From positions 24,374-88,373 of the forward strand of contig JAISAO010000106.1 of the NCBI GenBank assembly GCA_031266665.1: 64,000 nt of DNA, written 5' to 3'. Positions 33,814 through 44,324 of the stretch are shown in pieces. Position 1 is the first letter of the stretch. The number at the start of each line of letters is the position of its first letter. The notes beneath the pieces were generated by a model. It ran no database searches, was not told the origin of the DNA, and saw nothing but the letters and a program-made list of their open reading frames with translations. The translations under genes and the position numbers were made by a program. This DNA comes from Propionibacteriaceae bacterium (GTDB lineage: Bacteria > Actinomycetota > Actinomycetes > Propionibacteriales > Propionibacteriaceae).

Positions 33814-34800
33814 TCAGACCAGGGGCGGCATCGGCCGCCAGGAGCGGTCCAGGCGCAGCCGGCGGGCATCGCGCAGTCCCCGGACCAAGGCCGGCAGACC
33901 GGTCTTGAAGCTGTGGTCCACCGCCGCCAGGCGGATCAATTCCTTGCCCAGGGTCAAGACCGTGCCCAGGGCGAACCACAGGGGCTGGTAGTCGCCGTGC
34001 AGGGCGAAATACTGGGCCATGTAACCACGGTTGCGCATGATGTGGTAGCGCACCATGTCCGAGGTGCCGTTGAGCTTGCGGCTGGGGCCCAGGCTGAGCC
34101 GTTTGAGCTGGCGCGTCCGGGCCAGGATGAAGGCGTCGACCAGGGCCGGCTGGGTCACCTTCGAGGCCAGGTAGCCGTAGACCGTGTCGTCCCAGTAGAT
34201 GAAGAAACGGGGGTCGGGCAAGCCGATGCGCTGGATCAGGTCGCGCTGGAACAGGCCGCCCTCGAAACAAACCGTGTTCATCGGCAGCCAGCCTTGGGGG
34301 CCGAAGTCGTCCCGCGCCACCGGGTTGGGGATGCCGAGGGTGGTGTTGAAGTCGAATTGCCAGTAGAAGGGCGAGCCGTCGAAGTTGTAGCGCCGCCCCT
34401 GGATGGCCTGGAAACGCTTGGTCCAAGGCGCCAGCCGGGCCAACGCCTGGGGCAGGACCTTGACGTCGTCGTCCATCACCCAGATCCATTCGGCCTCGGT
34501 CGCCAGGGCCAACTCGACGCCTTGGTGGAAGCCGCCCGAGCCGCCGGTGTTGGTCTGGGAGCGATGGCTGGTCAAGACACCGGGGGGAAAGCGGTCCGCC
34601 GCCGCCGCCAACACCTCCGGGGTGTCATCGCTGGAGGCGTTGTCGACCACGATGACATGGGCCGGCGTCTGGGGCAGCTGGGCCAGGGAGTCCAGCACTA
34701 TGCGCAGCAGGGAGGCGCGGTTGAAGGTCACGACCACGACGGCCAGGCGGCGGGCCAGCTCGGCCGCGTCATCCGCCAGGTCTGGCGCCGGTGAATCCAC
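33814..34800 (-). CDS. Family 2 glycosyltransferase (GlfT1/rhamnosyltransferase-like)
   Basis: A 328-aa GT-A enzyme. VVVVTFNRASLLRIVLDSL starts the nucleotide-sugar domain, VVDNASSDDT follows, and WVMDDDVKVLP carries the metal-binding DDD. FFIYWDDTVYGYLA contains the likely catalytic acidic residues, as in actinobacterial galactofuranosyl- and rhamnosyltransferases of cell-wall linkage assembly. No transmembrane helix is predicted; one C-terminal amphipathic stretch could touch the membrane. The start is GTG 34800. The sugar and acceptor cannot be told from sequence. Confidence 0.8.
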   Translation of the reverse strand: MDSPAPDLADDAAELARRLAVVVVTFNRASLLRIVLDSLAQLPQTPAHVIVVDNASSDDTPEVLAAAADRFPPGVLTSHRSQTNTGGSGGFHQGVELALATEAEWIWVMDDDVKVLPQALARLAPWTKRFQAIQGRRYNFDGSPFYWQFDFNTTLGIPNPVARDDFGPQGWLPMNTVCFEGGLFQRDLIQRIGLPDPRFFIYWDDTVYGYLASKVTQPALVDAFILARTRQLKRLSLGPSRKLNGTSDMVRYHIMRNRGYMAQYFALHGDYQPLWFALGTVLTLGKELIRLAAVDHSFKTGLPALVRGLRDARRLRLDRSWRPMPPLV

Positions 34801-34910
34801 GCCGCTGAGTCTAATGGCTCCCCGCCCCCCGATCAGTTCCGCCGGGCCGATCTATGTCACCTGGCCCGTGCGCGACCAGCTGGTGGATTCGGCCTCTGGT
34901 CGAAGGCCGG

Positions 34911-36749
<1,839 letters not shown>

Positions 36750-37919
36750 ATGATGACTGATTTCGCGGCTATCGCTGATCGTTTGGCGCTCCAGGCCATT
36801 GAGGTGCCGTCTTGGGCCTACGGCAACTCTGGCACCCGCTTCCGGGTCTTCTCCACCCCGGGCGCCCCGCGCTCCATCGAGGAGAAACTGGCCGACGCCG
36901 CCCAGGTGCACCAGTACACCGGGCTGGCCCCCAGCGTGGCGCTGCACATCCCCTGGGACAAGGTGGACGATTACGCCGCCCTGCGCCGGCGGGCCGAGGG
37001 CCTGGGGATCAGGCTGGGCACGGTCAACTCCAACACCTTCCAAGACGACGCCTACAAGCTGGGGTCGCTGACCCACGCCGACCCGGCCGTTCGGCGGCAG
37101 GCCGTCGAGCACCACTTCGAGTGCCTGGAGGTGATGGCCGCCACCGGCTCCCAGGACCTCAAGATCTGGCTGGCCGACGGCACCAACTACCCCGGCCAAG
37201 GCGATTTCCGCAGGCGCCAAGAATGGTTGGCCGAGGGGCTGACCGCCATCTACCAGCGGCTGGCGGGCGACCAGCGACTGGTGTTGGAGTACAAGTTCTT
37301 CGAGCCGGCCTTCTACCACACCGACGTCTGCGACTGGGGCACCTCCTACGTCCACTGCGCCGCCCTCGGCCCCCAGGCGATGGTCTGTCTCGACACCGGC
37401 CACCACGCCCCGGGCACCAACATCGAGTTCATCGTCGCCCAACTGCTCCGGCTGGGCAAGCTAGGGTCCTTCGACTTCAACTCCCGTTTCTACGCCGACG
37501 ACGACCTGATGGTCGGCGCGGCCGACCCCTTCCAGCTGTTCCGCATCATGTACGAGGTCATCCGGGGCGGCGGCTACCCGCCCGACTCCCAGGTCGCCTT
37601 CATGCTGGACCAGTGCCACAACATCGAGGCCAAGATCCCCGGCCAGATCCGTTCGGTGCTGAACGTCCAGGAGGCCACCGCCAAGGCCCTGCTGGTGGAC
37701 GGCGAGGCGCTGCGCGCCGCCCAGACGGCGGGCGACGTGTTGGCGGCCAACGCCATCTACATGGACGCCTACCAGACCGACGTCCGGGCCGACCTGGCCG
37801 ACTGGCGCCAGTCCCGGGGGCTGCCCGGCGACCCGATGGCGGCCTATCTGGCCTCCGGCTACCAGCAGAGGATCGAGTCCCAGCGGGTCGGCGGCCAGCC
37901 GGTCTCCTGGGGCGCGTGA
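36750..37919 (+). CDS. rhaI: L-rhamnose isomerase (RhaI type)
   Basis: A 389-aa sugar isomerase converting L-rhamnose to L-rhamnulose. It matches the Pseudomonas/Actinobacteria RhaI class, not E. coli RhaA: EVPSWAYGNSGTRF at the start, VNSNTFQDDAYKLGS, the metal-binding LEYKFFEPAFYHTD, CLDTGHHAPGTNIEFIV and FDFNSRFYADDDLMVGA. AAGGAGG lies just before the ATG (36750 or the adjacent 36753). It is the first gene of a seven-gene operon and its stop overlaps the kinase ATG. Confidence 0.93.
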   Translation: MMTDFAAIADRLALQAIEVPSWAYGNSGTRFRVFSTPGAPRSIEEKLADAAQVHQYTGLAPSVALHIPWDKVDDYAALRRRAEGLGIRLGTVNSNTFQDDAYKLGSLTHADPAVRRQAVEHHFECLEVMAATGSQDLKIWLADGTNYPGQGDFRRRQEWLAEGLTAIYQRLAGDQRLVLEYKFFEPAFYHTDVCDWGTSYVHCAALGPQAMVCLDTGHHAPGTNIEFIVAQLLRLGKLGSFDFNSRFYADDDLMVGAADPFQLFRIMYEVIRGGGYPPDSQVAFMLDQCHNIEAKIPGQIRSVLNVQEATAKALLVDGEALRAAQTAGDVLAANAIYMDAYQTDVRADLADWRQSRGLPGDPMAAYLASGYQQRIESQRVGGQPVSWGA

Positions 37920-39412
37920 TGGGGCGCTACGCCGCCGTCGATCTCGGCGCCTCCAGCGGCCGGGTGATCGTCGGGACGGTCCAAAACGGGAAAGTCCACT
38001 TGCAGGAGGTGGCCCGTTTCCCCAACAACCCGTTGGAGTTGGAGGACGGCCTGCACTGGGACTCGGTCGGACTGAGAGGCCAGGTCGAGGCCGGTCTGGC
38101 CCTGGCCGCCGCCGGCGGCGGCCTGGTCTCGGCCGGCGTCGACTCCTGGGGGGTGGACTACGGCCGGCTGGACGCGGCCGGCGAATTGCTGGAGCCGCCC
38201 TTCCACTACCGCGACCGGCGGACCGACCAGGCGCCGGAGGCCTTCTTCCAAGGCTTCTCGGCGGCGGAGCTGTACCGCGAGAACGGGCTACAGGTCCAAC
38301 CCTTCAACACCGTGTTCCAGTTCACGGCCGCCGCCGGCGACCCGCGCTGGGCCGAGGTGGTCGACGTCCTGCTACTGCCCGACCTGTTCAACTACTGGCT
38401 GACCGGTCAACGCCTGGCCGAGGTCACCACGGCCTCCACCTCCGGGCTGCTGCAGATCGCCCGGCGGGACTGGTCGTCCGCTGTCGCCGACCACTTGCAC
38501 CAGGTCTACGGCCTGCCGACGCCGCGCGTCCTGCCCCGGCTGGTGGAGCCGGGCACGGTCGTGGGCACAACCCGGACGGGCTTGTTCGCCCGGCCCTTCC
38601 CGGTGGTGGCGGTGGGCGAGCATGACACCGCCTCGGCGGTGCTGGCGGTCCCGGCGGCCGACCCCGATTTCGCCTACATCTCCTCGGGCACCTGGTCTCT
38701 GGTCGGCCTGGAGCTGGAGGCCCCGGTGCTGTCCGAGTCCGCCCGGCGGGCCAACTTCACCAACGAGTTGGGGCCGGACGGCACTGTTCGTTTCTTGAAG
38801 AACGTCATGGGGCTGTGGGTCTTAAATGAATGTTTGCGACGATGGCGCGAGCGGGGCCGCCGGCTGACGGTCGCCCAGGCGCTGGAGGCCGCCGCCAGAC
38901 TGCCGGCCCTGGCCTATGTGGTGGACATCGACGACGAGCGCTTGCTGCCCCCGGGCGACATGCCGGCCCGACTGCGCCAGTTGGCCGCCGAGACCGGCCA
39001 ACAGCTGCCGGACGACCCGGCGACCATCACCCGTTGCGTGGTCGACTCCTTGGCCCTGGCCTATCGGGCCGGCTTGCGCCAGGCCTGCGACCTGTCCGGT
39101 CGCCGGCCGACGGCGGTCCACCTGGTGGGCGGCGGCTGCCACAACCAGTTGCTCTGCCAGCTGACCGCCGAGGCCGTCGGCTGTCGACTGGTGGCCGGGC
39201 CGGTGGAGGCGGCCGCCCTGGGCAACCTGCTGATCCAGGCCCGGGCGGCGGGCGACCTGACGGGCGACCGCTTCGACCTGCGCCGGGTGGTGGCGGCCTC
39301 CACCGAGCTGGTCGAATATCGGCCCGGGAAACTGGGCTTGGGCGAGGACCGCTGGGCTGCGGCCGAGGCCCGGCTGGAACGGGGCCGAGGCCGGGAGAAA
39401 GCCCAGTGGTAG
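37919..39412 (+). CDS. rhaB: Rhamnulokinase
   Basis: A 497-aa FGGY kinase phosphorylating L-rhamnulose at C1. YAAVDLGASSGRVIVG is the N-terminal phosphate loop, DSWGVDYGRLD carries the catalytic Asp, HYRDRRTD and EHDTASAVLAVP are substrate-site blocks, YISSGTWSLVGLE is the second ATP motif and HLVGGGCHNQLLCQL the adenosine motif. The ATG overlaps the rhaI stop (TGATG), so translation is coupled. Confidence 0.93.
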   Translation: MGRYAAVDLGASSGRVIVGTVQNGKVHLQEVARFPNNPLELEDGLHWDSVGLRGQVEAGLALAAAGGGLVSAGVDSWGVDYGRLDAAGELLEPPFHYRDRRTDQAPEAFFQGFSAAELYRENGLQVQPFNTVFQFTAAAGDPRWAEVVDVLLLPDLFNYWLTGQRLAEVTTASTSGLLQIARRDWSSAVADHLHQVYGLPTPRVLPRLVEPGTVVGTTRTGLFARPFPVVAVGEHDTASAVLAVPAADPDFAYISSGTWSLVGLELEAPVLSESARRANFTNELGPDGTVRFLKNVMGLWVLNECLRRWRERGRRLTVAQALEAAARLPALAYVVDIDDERLLPPGDMPARLRQLAAETGQQLPDDPATITRCVVDSLALAYRAGLRQACDLSGRRPTAVHLVGGGCHNQLLCQLTAEAVGCRLVAGPVEAAALGNLLIQARAAGDLTGDRFDLRRVVAASTELVEYRPGKLGLGEDRWAAAEARLERGRGREKAQW

Positions 39413-39493
39413 AATGACGTTGTTGGTCAGTGGGGATCGGGACGGGTCCGGATCGACTGGGAAACAACAACTGGCGGCGAGGACGCAGAAACA

Positions 39494-40681
39494 ATGATTA
39501 AGCCGGTGACAGCACCGCCGCCGGTCAACACCCATATTCATCTGCCGCCCAACTTCTCGGCCTTCGCCACGGTGGAGGAGGCTGTCGCCGCCGCCGCCGC
39601 GGCCGGTCTGGCGGCGCTGGGGGCGTCCAACTTCTTCGACCAGCGGGTCTACGGCCGTTTCCGCGACCAAGCGCTGGCGGCCGGGATCCAGCCGCTCTTC
39701 GGCTTGGAGTTCATCACCTGGGACAAGGCCCTGGCGGTGGACGGCGTCCGGGTCAACGACCCGGCCAACCCGGGCCGGATCTACCTCACCGGCAAAGCTA
39801 TTGATCCCAACCGGACGACCGCGCGGACGGCGGCGCTGACGGCGACCATCCGGGCGGACAACGACCGGCGGGCTGATTTGATGGTGCGGCGACTGGCCGA
39901 CTGGTTCGCCCGCCAGGGGCTGGACAGCGGACTGACCGCCGCCCGGCTGGCGGCCGACGTGGCCGCCCGCGCCCAGGTGCCGGTCGAATGGGTCTCGCTG
40001 CAGGAGCGGCACATCGCCCAGGGCTTCCAGGAGGCGGTCTTCCGCCTGCCCGTGGCCCGGCGGGCGGAACTGTTGGAGCGAGTCTGGGCCAGCGCCGCCG
40101 TTGATCCGGACGACGCCGCCGCCGTCGGCAAAGCCATCCGGGACAAGTTGTTGAAGGCCGGCCAGGTCGGCTTCGCGCCCGAGGCCCAGTTGAGTTTCGA
40201 GGCCGCCCGGGCCCAGGTCTTGGAGCTGGGCGGCATCCCCTGCTACCCCGTGCTGGCGGACGGGGCCGACCCGGTGTGCCCCTTCGAATACCCGCCGGCC
40301 GAGTTGGCCGCCGCCTTGCGCCAACGCGGCCTGCACGCCGCCGAACTGATCCCGGGCCGCAACCGTCTGGCCCAGGTGGAGGCCCACGTCCAGGCTCTGA
40401 CCGCCGCCGGGCTGATCGTGCTGGCCGGCACCGAGCACAACACCTTGGAGCGCCTGCCGCTCGACCCCGGCTGCGCCGACGGCCCGCTGCCGGACCACCT
40501 GCGACAGCTTTTCTGGCAGGGGACCTGCGTCGTCGCCGCCCACCAATATCTGACCGCCTCGGGCGAGCCGGGCTACGTCGACGCCGCCGGCCGGCCGCTG
40601 GCCGACGACCGCCGGCGGCGGGCCGAGTTGGTGGAACTGGGCGCGGCCTTGCTGACCGCCGGCCCGAACGAGGGGAAATGA
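39494..40681 (+). CDS. PHP-domain metal-dependent phosphoesterase-like protein
   Basis: A 395-aa protein with the PHP start NTHIHLP (HxH), a second metal-binding region around FGLEFITWD, and LAGTEHNTLERLPL near the C-terminus (EHN replaces the more usual EHH or SDAH). PHP proteins hydrolyse phosphate esters with a trinuclear metal site. Its place between the kinase and the aldolase suggests a step or repair function on a rhamnulose-phosphate compound, but that is not a standard rhamnose-pathway activity. It overlaps the following gene by four bases. Confidence 0.7.
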   Translation: MIKPVTAPPPVNTHIHLPPNFSAFATVEEAVAAAAAAGLAALGASNFFDQRVYGRFRDQALAAGIQPLFGLEFITWDKALAVDGVRVNDPANPGRIYLTGKAIDPNRTTARTAALTATIRADNDRRADLMVRRLADWFARQGLDSGLTAARLAADVAARAQVPVEWVSLQERHIAQGFQEAVFRLPVARRAELLERVWASAAVDPDDAAAVGKAIRDKLLKAGQVGFAPEAQLSFEAARAQVLELGGIPCYPVLADGADPVCPFEYPPAELAAALRQRGLHAAELIPGRNRLAQVEAHVQALTAAGLIVLAGTEHNTLERLPLDPGCADGPLPDHLRQLFWQGTCVVAAHQYLTASGEPGYVDAAGRPLADDRRRRAELVELGAALLTAGPNEGK

Positions 40682-42822
40682 TGGCTGACGACCGACTGCT
40701 CGACCAGGTGATCGAACTGGCCCATAGGGTCGGCGCGACGGGTGAGTACTGCCGCGCCGGCGGCGGCAACATCTCGGCCAAGACGGCCGACCGCTTGTTG
40801 ATCAAGCCCAGCGGCGTGGCGATGGCCGGGCTGCGGGCCGAGGACCTGGTGGCGTTGCGCCTCGACGTGTTGCGGGACTGCTTGAATCAGGACCAGCCAG
40901 TGGCGGGCGATCCGGTGCTGGCCGCCGCCCGGGCCGCCCGGGTGGGGCCGGACGACGGCCGCCGCCCCTCGGTCGAACTGCTCTTCCACGCCCTCATCCC
41001 GGACCCCCTGGTGCTCCACGCCCACCCGCTGACCATCAACGCCTTGACCTGCAACGCCGACGGCCCCGAATTGGCCGCCCGGCTGCTGGGAGACCGGGCC
41101 GTCTTCGTGCCCTACACCGACCCGGGCCTGCCCCTGGCCCGGGCCATCGCCGCCCGACGGGCGGCCTTCAGCGACCGCACCGGGGAGGCGCCGCCGCCCA
41201 TCACCCTGCTGGGCAACCACGGTGTCATCGTGGCCGGCGACAGCGCCGCCGCCGTCTGGCGACTGCTGGAGGACCTGACCCAGGTCGTGGCGGCCGAGAT
41301 CGCCGCCCGGACGGCGGTCGCCCGAACGACCGGCCCGACGACTGTTGCCCCATCGGCGGCGACGCCCACCCCGACGTTCAGGCCGCCCGCCAGCCTGTCC
41401 CCGCCGCCCGGCGCCCCGTCCGACACTTTGGTCGTCCCGTCCGTCCCGTCCACCGCCTCGTCCGCGACGGTCGCCGCCACCTCGTCCATCGCGTCTTTGG
41501 CGCTGGACCCGGCCCGGGTGGTGCTGGCCGTCGCCCCGCTGCTGCGTGGCCTGCTCGGCTCCTTGAGCCAACTCGCCTTGGTGGCCGCCGACACCTCCGA
41601 CGACCTGCGGGCCGACAGCCTCGGCCCCGGAGGCCAAGCCTTGTTGCGCGGCCCCAGCATCCCGGACCAGATCGTCTACGCCGGCTCGCTGCCAGTCGTG
41701 ATCGACCCCGGGGCACCCGACCTGGGCGCCGCCACCATCGCGGCGGTGGCCGCTTTCCGCCAGGTCCACGGCCACGACCCGGTGGTGGCCCTGCTGCCCG
41801 GGGTGGCGGCGCTGGCGGCGGGGGAGAGCCTGGCCGCCGCCCGCAACGCCTTGGCCACCTTCCGCGACGCCCTGCAGGTGGCCCGGCGGGCGGAGGCCAT
41901 CGGCGCCTATCGGGCGCTGGACGACCGGGAGCGCGCCTTCATCGAGCAGTGGGAGGCCGAGAGCTACCGCCGGGCGACGGCCGCCAGCCCCAGTCAGGGC
42001 CGGTTGGCGGGCAAGGTGGTGCTGATCACCGGGGCCGCCCAGGGTCTCGGGCTGGGCCTGGCCCAGGAGTTGATCGGCCAGGGTGCCACCGTGGTGCTGG
42101 CCGACCTCAACCTCGAGTTGGCCCGGGCTGAGGCCGAGGCCTTGGGCCGCCGCCACGGTGCCGGTCGGGCGCTGGCGGTGGCGGTGGACGTGGCCGACGA
42201 GGCCTCGGTCCAGGCCGCCGTCACCCAGGTGGTGGGCCTGGTCGGCGGCCTGGACGTCTTCGTGTCCAACGCCGGGGTGTTGCGCGCCGGCGGCGTCTTC
42301 GACCAGACGACGGCCGATTTCGACCTGGTCACGGCGGTGAATTACCGGGGCTATTTCTTGGGCGTGCGGGCCGTCGCCCCGGTGTTGGCCGCCCAGCGCC
42401 GGGTCCGGCCCGACGACTGGTTCGACATCATCGAGATCAACTCCAAATCCGGCCTGACCGGCTCCAAACGTAATTTCGCCTACGCCGGCTCCAAATTCGG
42501 CGGCATCGGCTTGACCCAGTCGTTCGCCCTGGAACTGGTCGCCTGTGGCATCAAGGTGAACGCCATTTGTCCCGGCAACTATCTCGACGGCCCGCTGTGG
42601 ACCGACCCGGAGCGCGGACTGCTGGTGCAATACCTGCGCGCCGGCAAGGTCCCCGGCGCCACCAGCGTGGCCCAGGTGCGGGCCTTCTACGAGGCCCAGA
42701 CGCCGATGGGACGCGGTGTCCGGCCGGCCGATCTGGCCAAGGCCGTCTACTACATCGTGGAGCAGGATTACGAGACCGGCCAAGCCGTGCCGGTGACCGG
42801 CGGCCAGACCATGCTCAACTGA
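40678..42822 (+). CDS. rhaD: Bifunctional rhamnulose-1-phosphate aldolase / lactaldehyde dehydrogenase
   Basis: A 714-aa fusion. The N-terminal class II aldolase domain (CRAGGGNISAKTADRLLIKPSG, HAHPLTINALTC, GNHGVIVAGD) splits rhamnulose-1-phosphate into dihydroxyacetone phosphate and L-lactaldehyde. The C-terminal short-chain dehydrogenase (from ~441: VVLITGAAQGLGLG; catalytic YAGSK near 602) oxidises lactaldehyde to lactate in this family. Residues ~214-272 are a Pro/Ser/Thr/Ala-rich low-complexity insertion inside the aldolase half, absent from typical members. ATG 40678 overlaps the PHP gene stop (ATGA); ATG 40681 is directly after it. A complete oxidative rhamnose route is thus present except for transport. 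Confidence 0.9.
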   Translation: MMADDRLLDQVIELAHRVGATGEYCRAGGGNISAKTADRLLIKPSGVAMAGLRAEDLVALRLDVLRDCLNQDQPVAGDPVLAAARAARVGPDDGRRPSVELLFHALIPDPLVLHAHPLTINALTCNADGPELAARLLGDRAVFVPYTDPGLPLARAIAARRAAFSDRTGEAPPPITLLGNHGVIVAGDSAAAVWRLLEDLTQVVAAEIAARTAVARTTGPTTVAPSAATPTPTFRPPASLSPPPGAPSDTLVVPSVPSTASSATVAATSSIASLALDPARVVLAVAPLLRGLLGSLSQLALVAADTSDDLRADSLGPGGQALLRGPSIPDQIVYAGSLPVVIDPGAPDLGAATIAAVAAFRQVHGHDPVVALLPGVAALAAGESLAAARNALATFRDALQVARRAEAIGAYRALDDRERAFIEQWEAESYRRATAASPSQGRLAGKVVLITGAAQGLGLGLAQELIGQGATVVLADLNLELARAEAEALGRRHGAGRALAVAVDVADEASVQAAVTQVVGLVGGLDVFVSNAGVLRAGGVFDQTTADFDLVTAVNYRGYFLGVRAVAPVLAAQRRVRPDDWFDIIEINSKSGLTGSKRNFAYAGSKFGGIGLTQSFALELVACGIKVNAICPGNYLDGPLWTDPERGLLVQYLRAGKVPGATSVAQVRAFYEAQTPMGRGVRPADLAKAVYYIVEQDYETGQAVPVTGGQTMLN

Positions 42823-42875
42823 GGTCGGGCTCAACTGAGGCCAGGAGGAACAATTGTTTAGAGGGGGAGCCGTCG

Positions 42876-44312
42876 ATGGCTGAGATCGTGGTCATGCCAC
42901 AACTGGGCAACACGGTGGAGTCGTGTCTGATCACCGGGTGGCGGGTGGCGGTGGGTCAGACGGTGGCGGCCGACAGTGTGTTGTGCGACATCGAGACCGA
43001 CAAGTCGGTCATGGAGCTGCCGGCCGGGGTGGCCGGCACGGTGCTGGCGCTGCTGGCCGAGGCCGGTGACGAGGTGCCGGTGCGCCAACCGATCGCCCTG
43101 GTGGGCGCCCCGGGCGAAGCCGTCCCGGACCTCCCGGGCCTGACGGACCAAGCGCCTGCCCCCGCCGCCGGGACTCCGCCCGCCCCAGCCGCTCCGCCGA
43201 CTCCGGTCGCCCCAGCCGCTCCGGCCGCCATCCCGGTGGCCGCTCCGCCGGCCCCGCCCGCTCCATCGGCGCCGCCGGCGCCGCCCCTCGCGGCCTCGCC
43301 CGCCGACAGTTCCCCGGTCTCACCTCGGGCCAAGGCGCTGGCCACCGCCCACGGCTTGGACGCCACCGCCCTGACCGGCAGCGGCCCCGACGGCCGGGTG
43401 GTGGAGCGCGATGTCCGCCAAGCCCTGTCCGACCGGGCCGCCGTCCCGGCCGTCGCCCCAGCCAGCTCCGCCGGGCCGTCGGTCGCGGCCGACTTGGCCG
43501 GGGTCGGCGGCTTAGGCTTGGGCGGGCGTTTGACCCGGGCCGAACGGGCCGAACAGGCGCGGGCCGCCGGCCCGGGGGCGCCGCCGCCGGCCGACTCGAC
43601 GGCCTTCCCCGGACCCTGCCACGAGGCCCCGCTGAGCCCGGTGCGCCGGGTCATCGCCCGTCGCATGATGGATTCGCTGGCTACTTCGGCCCAGTTGAGC
43701 TATCAGGCCAGCGCCCCGGCCGACGCCCTGTTGGCGCTGCGCCGCCGGCTCAAGCTCTCCGACCCGGCGCTGGGCCTGAGCCAGATCACGGTGGGCGACT
43801 TGACCGCTTTCGCCGCCGTGCGCGTCTTGGTCCAGCACCCTAGGCTGAACGCCCACCTGGTCGACGGGGTGACGAGGCGCTTCGAGTCGGTCCATCTGGG
43901 CATCGCGGTGGACACTGAGCGCGGGCTGCTGGCGCCTGTGCTGCGCTTCGCCGACCGCTTGGGGCTGAAGGTCTTCGCCGCCGCCAGCCGGTCCCTGGCC
44001 GTCGCCGCCCGGGCCGGCGACATCGACCCCGCGCTATTGGCCGGCGGCAGCTTCACCATCTCCAACCTGGGATCGTTCGGCGTCGAAGCCTTCACCCCCA
44101 TCCTCAATCCGCCCCAAGTGGCCATCCTGGGACTGGGGACGATCATCCCCCAAGTGGTGGCGGCGGAGGACGGCGGGCTGGCCCTGGAGCAGCGCCTCCA
44201 ACTGTCGCTGACGGCCGACCACCAGGTCGTGGACGGGGCCGACGCCGGTCGTTTCCTGCGCGCTCTGAGCGCCGCCCTGGCCCAAATCGAGTGCCTGATC
44301 CTGGCCGGGTGA
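42876..44312 (+). CDS. 2-oxoacid dehydrogenase E2 (lipoyl acyltransferase)
   Basis: A 478-aa E2 core. One lipoyl domain (residues 1-80) carries the lipoylated Lys in DIETDKSVMELPAG. A Pro/Ala linker follows, then the peripheral-subunit-binding domain (SPRAKALATAHGLDATALTGSGPDGRVVERDV), and the catalytic domain begins near PLSPVRRVIARRMMDSL and ends with the active site DHQVVDGADAGRFL. It transfers acyl groups to CoA. GAGGGGGAG precedes the ATG. Substrate (pyruvate, branched-chain 2-oxo acid or acetoin) cannot be settled from the sequence. Confidence 0.9.
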   Translation: MAEIVVMPQLGNTVESCLITGWRVAVGQTVAADSVLCDIETDKSVMELPAGVAGTVLALLAEAGDEVPVRQPIALVGAPGEAVPDLPGLTDQAPAPAAGTPPAPAAPPTPVAPAAPAAIPVAAPPAPPAPSAPPAPPLAASPADSSPVSPRAKALATAHGLDATALTGSGPDGRVVERDVRQALSDRAAVPAVAPASSAGPSVAADLAGVGGLGLGGRLTRAERAEQARAAGPGAPPPADSTAFPGPCHEAPLSPVRRVIARRMMDSLATSAQLSYQASAPADALLALRRRLKLSDPALGLSQITVGDLTAFAAVRVLVQHPRLNAHLVDGVTRRFESVHLGIAVDTERGLLAPVLRFADRLGLKVFAAASRSLAVAARAGDIDPALLAGGSFTISNLGSFGVEAFTPILNPPQVAILGLGTIIPQVVAAEDGGLALEQRLQLSLTADHQVVDGADAGRFLRALSAALAQIECLILAG

Positions 44313-44324
44313 GGGGGGATCGGA

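Noticed and set aside
31742..34489. A 915-codon open frame antisense to asnB and the glycosyltransferase gene region
   Set aside because: It is a by-product of extreme GC codon bias; its translation is low-complexity Gly/Gln/Val/Leu without any family, and asnB on the other strand is unambiguous.
38822..40546. A 574-codon antisense frame across rhaB and the PHP gene
   Set aside because: No start signal, repetitive Gly/Gln/Val composition and no family; both sense genes are well supported.
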